Shown: positions 42,301-50,566 of the stretch, one piece after another
Layout: every line of letters starts with the position of its first letter
Numbering within the stretch: the first letter of the stretch is position 1
NCBI RefSeq assembly: GCF_014333425.1
Contig: NZ_JACRYT010000008.1
Coordinates: 1 to 64,000, forward strand
DNA from: Zhenpiania hominis
Lineage (GTDB): Bacteria; Bacillota; Clostridia; Peptostreptococcales; Anaerovoracaceae
Reading direction: 5' to 3'
Length of the DNA stretch: 64,000 nt
The notes under the pieces: generated by a model
What the model was told of the DNA's origin: nothing
The model's database searches: none
The model's input: the letters and a program-made list of their open reading frames with translations, nothing else
Program-made: the position numbers and the translations under genes

Positions 42301-44031
42301 TCAATCTTCCCTGGGAATCTGTTTATATCTCTTGATTTTTCTGGTTGTCGTTTTTTCAAACTCTTCGTTGCGAACAGCAAACCGTTTGACCCGTTTATAA
42401 GCGGGCATCTGCTCATTGGCTTCTTCAATGACCGTCTTCAGAAAATCATGAACCCGCTCTTCGCTCATCTCGCCAAAATCCTCGCGAATCGCCTCAAAAT
42501 CAGGGAAAATTTCCGCTCGAACAACCGTATCTCCGCTCCGTTTGTCTACCGTGCCGTACACGATTGTTTCTTCAATGTATTTGCTCTGCAGCAGATAGTA
42601 TTCCACTTCTTCCGGGAAAATGTTTTTTCCGTTTTTGGTAACAATTACATTTTTCTTCCTGCCGCACACATAAAGGAAGCCTTCTTCGTCAAACCGCCCG
42701 TAATCGCCAGTATACAGCCAGCCGTTCTTCAGGACTTCCGCTGTAGCCTCCGGATCGTCATAGTAGCCGATCATGACGGAAGGCCCTCTGCATATAATCT
42801 CGCCAATTCCATCTTTATCCGGATTCGCGATCCGCACCTCCGTTCCGGGCATCGGCTTTCCAACGGAATCCGCTTTGCTGTACTGATCCCGGTTAACCGC
42901 GATAATCGGCGCGTTTTCCGTCATGCCGTAGCCTTGTATCATGGGAATGCCCATCGCTTCGTAGTCCCGGATTACCTCCGGATTGATTGCCGCTCCACCC
43001 GCGATAAACAGTGCCATATGGCCGCCGATACTGTGATGCAGCTGAGAAAAGACGCTCCGAACTACTTTCGGCTTGTTATACAGCTTCAATTTTTTAGACA
43101 GCTTGACCATCCGCCGCATTGTATCCGCTTTACCGGAGGACTCCGCCTGTTTCCATACCTTCTTGTGCATGGATTCAAATACCAACGGCACTCCCAGCAT
43201 TACCGTCGCCCGCGACTCTTTCAGGTTTTTCTGAATATATCTGAGACCCTCACAGATAGCAACGCACATTCCCTGATACAGACCCGTAAAGATGTGGCAT
43301 GTCATCTCATAGGAATGATGCATCGGGAGCACGGATAATCCGACTCCCGGCTTGCGGATCTTCACGTATTTAGACATATTATAGACATTTGCCGAAATAT
43401 TCTTGTGAGAGAGCATGACGCCTTTGGCAAGTCCTGTCGTTCCTGATGTGAACAACAGCGTGCAAAGAGCTTCCCGATCAATGGCCGCGTCCAGAAATGC
43501 CCGCTCTCCCTGTTCCAGCAGTTCCATACCTTCTTCCAGCAGCTGATCAAACGAAAACTCTCCATCTTGGTGCCGCTCCAGTGCCATATTGATTCGGCAG
43601 GAAACGCCTTCCGTCTCAGCCAGAGCGGAATCAACCGTCTCCTTCATTTTTGACGAATAAATAATCGCGTCTGCTCCCGCGCGTTTTATAAGATTCGCGA
43701 TTTCTTTTGGCGGAAGTTCCTTATCCAGAGGAACGACGACTCCCGTTCCGTTTACGGTTCCCAGATAGGATACGACCCATTTATAACTGTTTTCACCGAT
43801 GACCGCGATCTTCTTCCCTTTTAATCCCAAATCCAGCAGCCTTGTTCCCAGCGCGTCTACGTCCTGTTTTACCTTCTCGTAGAGCACCGGTCTGTACGGT
43901 CCGCCCGGAGTATCCTTGACAAGGTAGGCCGGTTCTTTCGCGAAGAGCTCCGCGCTGGTATTCAGCATGTCTTTCAGATCGCTTATATATCGGAATTGAT
44001 AAAAAACGTCTTTATACTTTTTACTGTTCAA
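42301..44031 (-). CDS. Long-chain fatty acyl-CoA synthetase-like AMP-binding protein
   Basis: About 576 residues with the ANL-superfamily motifs: phosphate loop FTSGTTGLAKGV, GYGMTENAP, YTGDYGRFDEEGFLYVCGRKKN and the C-terminal lysine region. It adenylates a carboxylate and forms an acyl-CoA. The best start is TTG at 44031, which has GAGAGGGGG before it; a GTG at 44055 has no ribosome-binding site. The role next to ornithine genes is unclear; lipid activation is the default. Confidence 0.82.
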   Translation of the reverse strand: MNSKKYKDVFYQFRYISDLKDMLNTSAELFAKEPAYLVKDTPGGPYRPVLYEKVKQDVDALGTRLLDLGLKGKKIAVIGENSYKWVVSYLGTVNGTGVVVPLDKELPPKEIANLIKRAGADAIIYSSKMKETVDSALAETEGVSCRINMALERHQDGEFSFDQLLEEGMELLEQGERAFLDAAIDREALCTLLFTSGTTGLAKGVMLSHKNISANVYNMSKYVKIRKPGVGLSVLPMHHSYEMTCHIFTGLYQGMCVAICEGLRYIQKNLKESRATVMLGVPLVFESMHKKVWKQAESSGKADTMRRMVKLSKKLKLYNKPKVVRSVFSQLHHSIGGHMALFIAGGAAINPEVIRDYEAMGIPMIQGYGMTENAPIIAVNRDQYSKADSVGKPMPGTEVRIANPDKDGIGEIICRGPSVMIGYYDDPEATAEVLKNGWLYTGDYGRFDEEGFLYVCGRKKNVIVTKNGKNIFPEEVEYYLLQSKYIEETIVYGTVDKRSGDTVVRAEIFPDFEAIREDFGEMSEERVHDFLKTVIEEANEQMPAYKRVKRFAVRNEEFEKTTTRKIKRYKQIPRED

Positions 44032-44307
44032 GTGGACAGTCCCCCTCTCATTCACATCAAAAAACTGTTATGTCTGACAATTTATTTTATCATTTTCTCT
44101 CTATCGGCGCAAGGACGGGCCGGGGGGTTTTCCGGAGTTCGCGCTGTCGGATAAATTGGAGTATTTAGGAAAAGGCGGCTGCCGCGCTTACAAACTGACG
44201 GTTGTAAATTCCACAGGGGTCATGTTATAGTTATAAAAGTAAGGAGATTATCCTAGTCAGATCAAAGCTGTTTTATGGAAAACAGCGTCGGAAAGGCAGA
44301 AGAATAA

Positions 44308-45480
44308 ATGGATTTTACCCCTGAGAAAAGAAAAAAAACAGCAAAATGGCTCATTGGCGTTGTGACCGCGTGCATTTTAATATTTTTAGGTGTGCAGAAC
44401 ATCGGCGCGGTGGCGAATGCTCTATCCTGGTGTATCAGCCTGATAGCGCCTCTTTTGATTGGATTTGCCATAGCGGTCATCTTAAATGTGCCTATGGGTT
44501 TCTTTGAATCGCATTTCTGGAAAAATACAAAAAAACCGCTTCTTCAGAAATTGCGAAGACCAGTATCTTTTTTGCTGGCTCTTATCATTATACTCGCGGT
44601 TTTTGTCGGCGTTGTCTGGCTCGTAATTCCGGAATTATTCAACGCGCTTAACGTGATTGCTCAAGGCGTCATGGGTTTCATAAATGAATTGAACTCGATG
44701 ACCGGAGCGGAACTTTCCCAGCTTCCGTTCGGCGACGCGCTTTTGAGTATTGACTGGGACTACGTCCTTTCTTCTATCCAAAACTGGCTTAAGGATGAAG
44801 GCGGAGCGATTGTCAATACCGCTTTCGGTACCGTAACCTCATTAGTAGGCGGCATCTTTGACTTCTTTATCGCCTTTGTGTTCGCGATTTACATCCTCTT
44901 TAGCAAGGATAAATTAAAGCGGCAGGCCTGCCGTTTAATCCGGGCCTGGCTGCCGAAAGGCTTCGGCGAATGGTTAATCCACGCGTCTTCGGTCGCCAAT
45001 GTAACCTTCCGGAATTTCATTTCCGGCCAGTCTTTGGAAGCGGTCATTCTCGGATCGCTATGCGCCATCGGTATGCTGGCGCTGCAAATACCATATGCTC
45101 CAATGGTGGGAGCGCTGGTTGGCGTAACCGCGCTGATTCCTGTAGTCGGGGCATTTATCGGGACGATTGTGGGGGCGTTTATGATCTTAACGGTCGAGCC
45201 TGTGAAAGCTGTAATTTTTGTAATATTTTTCCTCATTTTACAACAAATCGAAGGAAACCTCATCTATCCACGGGTTATGGGCAGCAGGGTAAATCTTCCC
45301 GGCATGTGGATATTAGCGGCGGTAACTGTAGGTGGGGGCATCAGCGGCCCTTTCGGAATGCTGCTTAGCGTGCCGGTTGCTTCCACCGCCTATATTCTTT
45401 TCAAGGAAGCGACGCAGAGGCGGGAGAAACAGCAGGCAGGGCAGTTGACAGAAAGGGATGAGCCGGAAGCATCTGTTTGA
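44308..45480 (+). CDS. AI-2E-family transporter (PerM/YdbI-like)
   Basis: 390 residues, 7-8 membrane helices with the family's long central loop. The C-terminal part contains GALVGVTALIPVVGAFIGTIVGA and LQQIEGNLIYPRVMG, the diagnostic motifs. Members export small molecules or Na+/Li+, and the AI-2 role applies only to some. It is convergent with the ECF operon, with 26 bp between stop codons. Confidence 0.9.
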   Translation: MDFTPEKRKKTAKWLIGVVTACILIFLGVQNIGAVANALSWCISLIAPLLIGFAIAVILNVPMGFFESHFWKNTKKPLLQKLRRPVSFLLALIIILAVFVGVVWLVIPELFNALNVIAQGVMGFINELNSMTGAELSQLPFGDALLSIDWDYVLSSIQNWLKDEGGAIVNTAFGTVTSLVGGIFDFFIAFVFAIYILFSKDKLKRQACRLIRAWLPKGFGEWLIHASSVANVTFRNFISGQSLEAVILGSLCAIGMLALQIPYAPMVGALVGVTALIPVVGAFIGTIVGAFMILTVEPVKAVIFVIFFLILQQIEGNLIYPRVMGSRVNLPGMWILAAVTVGGGISGPFGMLLSVPVASTAYILFKEATQRREKQQAGQLTERDEPEASV

Positions 45481-45506
45481 ACGCCGTTTTAGCTGAGGCT
45501 CCGCAC

Positions 45507-47354
45507 TTACAGCTTTGGCAGTTCCCAGACATCGAATCGCACCCCATTTTCATCAAAAGCTTCCACTTTTAAATTATTTTCTGAAACCGATATAACCTGA
45601 TATGTCCCTGTCCTTGCTTCCATTTTTTCAATATATTCGCTAAGGGGTTCTCCCTTTTTATCGTAGTAGCTTTGTTTTTGCCCAGAATTTCCCATAATAC
45701 AAGTGATTCCATTCTGTTCTTTCGTTCTCATATACACATGCTGGTGCCCGCACAGGATGCAAGCAACACCGCCTTCACTCAGCACTGGAATCCAATTTTT
45801 GCGGATACGAGAGTAAATGGGATCATCTTCCGTGATCGGATACGGCGGATGATGCATAACGGCAATTTTCCATTTTGCGCTGCTGTGAGAAAGATCGGTT
45901 CTTATCCACTGCCGCAATTGTTCTATCATTTCCTGCCACCGTTTTTTTCCCATATCCCGGATCCGCTCTTCCATAAACAGACAGCTATTAAGCATTAAAA
46001 AATGGCAATCCCCGTAATCAAAGGAATAGACTTCCCCGGGCAGAGGACTGTTTTCCGGCTGAGGCAGCATTTGAAGATAGGTATAGGGGATAATGGAAGT
46101 TTCATGGTTTCCCGGCACCGCCGCCAGGGGGATTCGAGAAAATACCGACTGGCTCTGATTAAAAAAAGCCGACCAGTCCTGGATATCCGCGCTTTTTTCC
46201 ACCATATCTCCGGAAAGGATTCCAAAATTGATATCAGGATGCTCCCTGCAGGCCCGGCGCAGTAGCGTTCCCCAGGTTTCATAATCCCGCTCTCGCACCT
46301 GATACTGGATATCTCCCATGAACAAAAAGGAAAAATTTCCCTTTCCGGCAGTTGTAAAAGATCGGACCTTACTCCAGCTTTGCCCGTTTCCCACACAGTA
46401 CTGATAAGTTGTGTCCGGCCGCAAACCTGTAAGAACCGCTTTATACCGGTAATACTCCCCCTCTCGTATTTTCGTTCGCTCAGCCCGTGCTTCGCAATTT
46501 GTGTTTTTGATTCCATAATGGACAAGCCCTGTTTCCTTTCGGCAGCTATACCAACTGACCGCCTGAGAAGATTGTGGATTTTCCGTCTGAGATAGTAGGA
46601 TCTGGGACGCTACCGCCCTGTCTTCCTGCCTGGAGGTTTCGGTTGTCATATGGTCTCCCGTTCCGGTTCCTGCCATACATCCGGTCAGAATGAATACCGC
46701 CGCTAGAAGGGGGAACATTGTCATACAGATAAGGTCTCTTGCTTTTAATTTTAATTTTCGCATATACGTCCGTTTTGGATACGCCCGAAACGCCCGCGCT
46801 TCCATGGAGATGGACATATCCTTTGCCCTTTCCATCGCCCCCGCTAAGATCGGAAGTGATATTTTCAAATACACGCGCAGCTTTGCCGCAATGGAAGCTT
46901 TTTTTATTTCCATACCCCGCAGTTGAATACTGTAGTAAACATCCATCGCTTCCTCCCTCAAAATCGGGAAAAAATGCAGCCCGATGATGACCATATAGGC
47001 GATTTCATAAGGAATTTTCCATTGAACCAGTCCCAGAAGATAATCTCTCGGGGCCCCGGTCAACAGGATCAGCGCGGACACAATTATAATCAATAACCGG
47101 ATACTGAGTGCCGCTCCCAGTTCCATCTGTCCGAACAAAGCCTGCAGCAGGAATAAAAATACGACCATTCCTACTGCCATGCGCGCCTGCTTCAGTTGCT
47201 GCCGGAATCCCACTTTGCCAGCCGCCAGAAGCGCGGATGTAAAAAGTAGAAGGCCCAGGAGAAAACGCAAATTTTCCACCGCCATCGCCGCTGTGGAAAT
47301 CGCCGCAATCATCACCATTTTTGTGCGCGGATCCAGTGCCGCAAGGCTAAACAT
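45507..47354 (-). CDS. EcfT transmembrane component fused to a purple-acid-phosphatase-like ectodomain
   Basis: About 615 residues. Residues 1-220 are EcfT: N-terminal LDPRTK, four to five membrane helices, and two coupling-helix motifs (QLRGME at about 144-149 and EARAFRAYP at about 185-193). The last helix runs into ILTGC (Cys226), a lipobox-like sequence. Then come an Fn3-like domain (about 255-340) and a metallophosphoesterase with GDIQ, GD, GNHE, HHPPY and CGHQH ligands. The topology puts the phosphatase outside the cell. Reading frame is continuous. ATG at 47354 with GGGAGGTG. I know no such fusion in characterised ECF systems. Confidence 0.85.
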   Translation of the reverse strand: MFSLAALDPRTKMVMIAAISTAAMAVENLRFLLGLLLFTSALLAAGKVGFRQQLKQARMAVGMVVFLFLLQALFGQMELGAALSIRLLIIIVSALILLTGAPRDYLLGLVQWKIPYEIAYMVIIGLHFFPILREEAMDVYYSIQLRGMEIKKASIAAKLRVYLKISLPILAGAMERAKDMSISMEARAFRAYPKRTYMRKLKLKARDLICMTMFPLLAAVFILTGCMAGTGTGDHMTTETSRQEDRAVASQILLSQTENPQSSQAVSWYSCRKETGLVHYGIKNTNCEARAERTKIREGEYYRYKAVLTGLRPDTTYQYCVGNGQSWSKVRSFTTAGKGNFSFLFMGDIQYQVRERDYETWGTLLRRACREHPDINFGILSGDMVEKSADIQDWSAFFNQSQSVFSRIPLAAVPGNHETSIIPYTYLQMLPQPENSPLPGEVYSFDYGDCHFLMLNSCLFMEERIRDMGKKRWQEMIEQLRQWIRTDLSHSSAKWKIAVMHHPPYPITEDDPIYSRIRKNWIPVLSEGGVACILCGHQHVYMRTKEQNGITCIMGNSGQKQSYYDKKGEPLSEYIEKMEARTGTYQVISVSENNLKVEAFDENGVRFDVWELPKL

Positions 47355-48030
47355 ATTCGTCACCTCCCGATTCACCGACTCCCGGATTCCTGCCTCCCAG
47401 AAAAATACGCCGGCAGGCATGTTTTCGCACAAATTCCATATCATGGCTAATCAGAATAATACCGCAACCGCGCGCGTTCCGGACTCGCTCCAGACAATCG
47501 CCAAGCTGCCGTCTCCGCTTTTGATCCAAACTGCTGGTAGGCTCGTCCAGCAGCAGATAATCCGGCTCCATGGCAAGGACAGAAGCCAGTACCAAGCGCT
47601 GTTTTTCTCCACAACTCAAATGGAAAGGGAATGCTTCTTCATAACCGGAAAGTTCCATGAGCTCCAGGTATTCCCGGCTTTTTTCGCGAATCGTTTCCTG
47701 CTCCATCCCCGCAGCCTCCAGTCCATAGGCGATCTCTTCGCGCACTGTCGTAGAAAAAATCTGACGGGCTGGATTTTGCATAACGTAGCCGATTTTTCTG
47801 CCTCTTTCCGCCAAAGACCAACTCTTCATATCTTCTCCCTCTAAAAAAATGCTGCCCTCCTGCGGCTGTAAAATTCCCATGATCAGCTTGCCCAGAGTTG
47901 TCTTTCCCGTCCCGTTCGGCCCCAGTACTGCCACGGTTTCTCCTTTTTCAAAAACAGCAGAAAAAGCCTCCAGTACAGCAGGCTCTTTCTTCTGATATCG
48001 GAATGTAATCTTGCTTACTTCCAGATTCAC
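47347..48030 (-). CDS. ecfA2: ECF transporter ATPase (EcfA2-type)
   Basis: About 227 residues. Walker A LGPNGTGKTT, signature LSCGEKQRLV (Gly replaced by Cys), Walker B YLLLDEPTSSLD and H-loop ISHDMEF. It forms the energising heterodimer with the EcfA gene just upstream. The GTG at 48030 overlaps the previous stop as GTGA and has AGGGGG before it, and is preferred to the 25-residue longer frame. Confidence 0.88.
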   Translation of the reverse strand: MNLEVSKITFRYQKKEPAVLEAFSAVFEKGETVAVLGPNGTGKTTLGKLIMGILQPQEGSIFLEGEDMKSWSLAERGRKIGYVMQNPARQIFSTTVREEIAYGLEAAGMEQETIREKSREYLELMELSGYEEAFPFHLSCGEKQRLVLASVLAMEPDYLLLDEPTSSLDQKRRRQLGDCLERVRNARGCGIILISHDMEFVRKHACRRIFLGGRNPGVGESGGDEYV

Positions 48031-48752
48031 AACAGTCCCCCTTTTTTCCGGATCTCTTCCGGTGCTCCAAAGTCCCGGAGCCTTCCATTTTCTATAACGA
48101 GCCATTGATCCGCGAAATCCAGTTGCTCATAGTCATGTTCCACAACAAGAAGCGTTTTTCCCGTCGCTCTCAGTTTTTTCATCAATCCGAGAACAATCTT
48201 TCTCCCCTGCGCATCTACATGGCTGACCGGCTCGTCCATAATCAGAATATCCGGCTCCATAGTCAGCAGAGCTCCGGCAGCCACCAACTGCTTTTGGCCT
48301 CCGGAAAGCCGTCCGGGGTTTTTCAGGGCCAGATGGCGGATTTCTAAAAGATCCATTACCTCATCTACCCGTCTGCGGATTTCTCCTGGCGGCAGCATAA
48401 GGTTTTCCGGTCCAAAGGCCAATTCATCTTCCACGGTAGAGGCAAAGAGCTGTCGATCCGGATCCTGCATCATATAGCCGATCGTTACGGCCATCTGACT
48501 GAGCGGTTCTGTTCGTGGATCCAGTTCCGCAACTCGCACCTCTCCAGTTATGGTTCCCGCTATACACTGGGGAATAATACCGCACAGAATCTGACAAAGT
48601 GTGCTTTTCCCACAGCCGGAAAGTCCAATCACCGCAGTAATGGACTTCGGGAAAATAGAAAAAGTGATTCCCGACAGAATTTCCCTCTCCGGATCGGACT
48701 CATAAAAAAAGGATAAGTCCCGAACCTGAAGGATTGTTTTTTCTTCTTTCAT
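48027..48752 (-). CDS. ecfA1: ECF transporter ATPase (EcfA1-type)
   Basis: 241 residues with Walker A GLSGCGKST, Q-loop YMMQDPDRQLFA (the ECF-typical QNPD/QDPD-x-Q), signature LSGGQKQLV and Walker B ILIMDEPVSHVD. The start codon overlaps the stop of the exported Fn3 protein as ATGA, which places the ATPases inside the operon of exported proteins. Confidence 0.9.
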   Translation of the reverse strand: MKEEKTILQVRDLSFFYESDPEREILSGITFSIFPKSITAVIGLSGCGKSTLCQILCGIIPQCIAGTITGEVRVAELDPRTEPLSQMAVTIGYMMQDPDRQLFASTVEDELAFGPENLMLPPGEIRRRVDEVMDLLEIRHLALKNPGRLSGGQKQLVAAGALLTMEPDILIMDEPVSHVDAQGRKIVLGLMKKLRATGKTLLVVEHDYEQLDFADQWLVIENGRLRDFGAPEEIRKKGGLL

Positions 48753-50494
48753 CGTCTGATTTTCTTCACTGCGGAGAAACTTCCGTACGCTTTTTTACCA
48801 TTTATAATTCGGTAAGCTCGTACTTTATAATAGTAGGTTTTTCCCCGTTTCAATTTTTTATTGATACAGGATGTCTGTGCTCCCCTGCGAATAGTCTTGA
48901 CTCTTTTGTACTTTCCGGATTTTTTCTGGGCTCTGTAGATTTGATATCCCCTGGAACCGGAAACCCTCGTCCACCGAATCTTTACCGCGCCTTTTCCGCG
49001 CTTTGAAAGCTTGCGGATTTTTCCTTTATTCAGCTTGGGCGCTGCCGCGGTTTCCTTTGAGTAAGCACTGATCCGTTCTCTGCCTTCCACGTTTTTAAAG
49101 CTTCTCACCTTGTAGCGGTACTTCTTGTTTGTGACAAGGCCTCTGTCAGTCATGGAAACGGTTGACGCTCCCACTTTTTTCACTAGCTTCCAGTTCTTTG
49201 TTTTACTGTCATAGCGGTAAATTCTGTAGCCATCCGCTCCAGCCACTCTGCTCCATGTCAGTTTTACACTGTTGTAGCTATGTTTTACCGCCTTTACAGA
49301 AGCCGGGGCGGCAGGGGTTGTTACAACAGGCGCCGGGCTTGGTTCGGGAGTTGGCGTCGGTTTATCCGGTTCCGGATTTTCCGGAACCGCGGTCAGAACA
49401 TTGCCTTCCGGATCTGTAATATTAATTCTGTTCAAATTGTATACAATCGATTCGTCCTGTGTAGTTCCCGATACATAAACCGCCACTTCCCCCGTCTGTT
49501 TTTCCGGGGTTACTGTATCGTCCGCGTATCCCCACGCGACGAAACACTCCTCGACGCGTTCTTTCTCAATAGTTTTAAAAGTACCGTCTTCGGATATCAG
49601 GCGAACCTCGGTATCCGCGTAATCCGGCATATACTTTATCAGATCCATTTTTTCCAACATAAGTTTCAGCGGAATACCCTTCAGGCGATGGGTTACGTTA
49701 CCCTCTTCAGACTGGAATGTATAGTCTTTTTCGAATATGCCCCAATTTAGAATTTCATGCAGACGAACGGTTTTATATCGATCATTATTTGTTTTAATCA
49801 ATGTCACCAGGTCGCCCGCAATCAATGTATTCGTCATTTTAATAAAATGACAATTATTATCATCTCTTACATGCTGCTGCCCATAAACAAAGGTTTCTTC
49901 CCCCGCCGCAAGCTTTTCCGCGGTCCCTGTCTCAGGAACCGTGCCGGAAAACTCATCTTCGGCACCGATCGTTGTTTTATAAAGCGCAATTACCGGGGAA
50001 GGGGACACTGTACCTGTTGTATCTCCCGGCGCAAAGTATTTCATGTGTTCCAGTTGTTCAAAGCTGAGCTTGGTGCTGTAGGAGTCTGCGGAATAAATAG
50101 AAAATGTCTTCAGATTTGAAAAATCACTTCCATTCACTTCTTGAAGGACTTTTTTTACATCCAAACCATTGACGATGGAATAATGAAATCCCCCTTCGCC
50201 ATGGTTATCGTAAGAAGAGAAAAATTGATTCTCTACCCAGCTATCGCCAAGGCCATATGCATTCGGATTTCTATCATCTTTTAATGTTTCAAGCTCCTCT
50301 TCTGTAAGGACAATCATATTTTTCTGAAATCCATCGCTACCTTTCACCGTTTTTCCAGTAACCAGAAGCCCCAGCTTTTGCCCTCCGCCTGACTCAGCAC
50401 CATAAATGCCTTGCGTATCAAACAATCCGGTCAGCAACAAAACCACCAGAATTACGGCGATACTGATATTGCGCCGCTTTGCGTAAATTCGCAT
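48749..50494 (-). CDS. Exported SUOX-like-domain protein with two fibronectin type III domains
   Basis: About 581 residues. Signal peptide (AVILVVLLLTGLF...YGAES). Two copies of a domain that I read as a relative of the sulfite-oxidase/molybdopterin-binding fold. The first has GLDVKKVLQEV and SADSYSTKLSFEQL, ending PVIALYKT and FVYGQ. The second has RLKGIPLKLMLEKM and LISEDGTFKTIE. No catalytic Cys is visible. A Pro-rich linker (PDKPTPTPEPSPAP) leads to two Fn3 domains, the last strongly basic. The ATG at 50494 (AGAGG upstream) is preferred over a start inside the palindrome at 50520-50541. Confidence 0.75.
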   Translation of the reverse strand: MRIYAKRRNISIAVILVVLLLTGLFDTQGIYGAESGGGQKLGLLVTGKTVKGSDGFQKNMIVLTEEELETLKDDRNPNAYGLGDSWVENQFFSSYDNHGEGGFHYSIVNGLDVKKVLQEVNGSDFSNLKTFSIYSADSYSTKLSFEQLEHMKYFAPGDTTGTVSPSPVIALYKTTIGAEDEFSGTVPETGTAEKLAAGEETFVYGQQHVRDDNNCHFIKMTNTLIAGDLVTLIKTNNDRYKTVRLHEILNWGIFEKDYTFQSEEGNVTHRLKGIPLKLMLEKMDLIKYMPDYADTEVRLISEDGTFKTIEKERVEECFVAWGYADDTVTPEKQTGEVAVYVSGTTQDESIVYNLNRINITDPEGNVLTAVPENPEPDKPTPTPEPSPAPVVTTPAAPASVKAVKHSYNSVKLTWSRVAGADGYRIYRYDSKTKNWKLVKKVGASTVSMTDRGLVTNKKYRYKVRSFKNVEGRERISAYSKETAAAPKLNKGKIRKLSKRGKGAVKIRWTRVSGSRGYQIYRAQKKSGKYKRVKTIRRGAQTSCINKKLKRGKTYYYKVRAYRIINGKKAYGSFSAVKKIRR

Positions 50495-50519
50495 ACCTGC
50501 CTCTCTTTCTGACTGAAAG

Positions 50520-50541
50520 AGCCGATGAATATTCATCGGCT
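50520..50541. promoter_or_regulatory. Perfect 22-bp palindrome between two operon genes
   Basis: Arms AGCCGATGAAT (50520-50530) and ATTCATCGGCT (50531-50541) are exact complements with no loop. It may be an operator or an RNA hairpin that modulates translation of the downstream Fn3 protein. Confidence 0.55.
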
Positions 50542-50566
50542 GTTCCTTCAGTACGGATTCCTTATT

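Noticed and set aside
45507..47354. Two adjacent genes (ecfT and a phosphatase lipoprotein) merged by a frameshift
   Set aside because: The frame is continuous, no in-frame start with a Shine-Dalgarno site was seen near codon 225, and no stop interrupts. Kept as a fusion, with sequencing error noted as the main risk.
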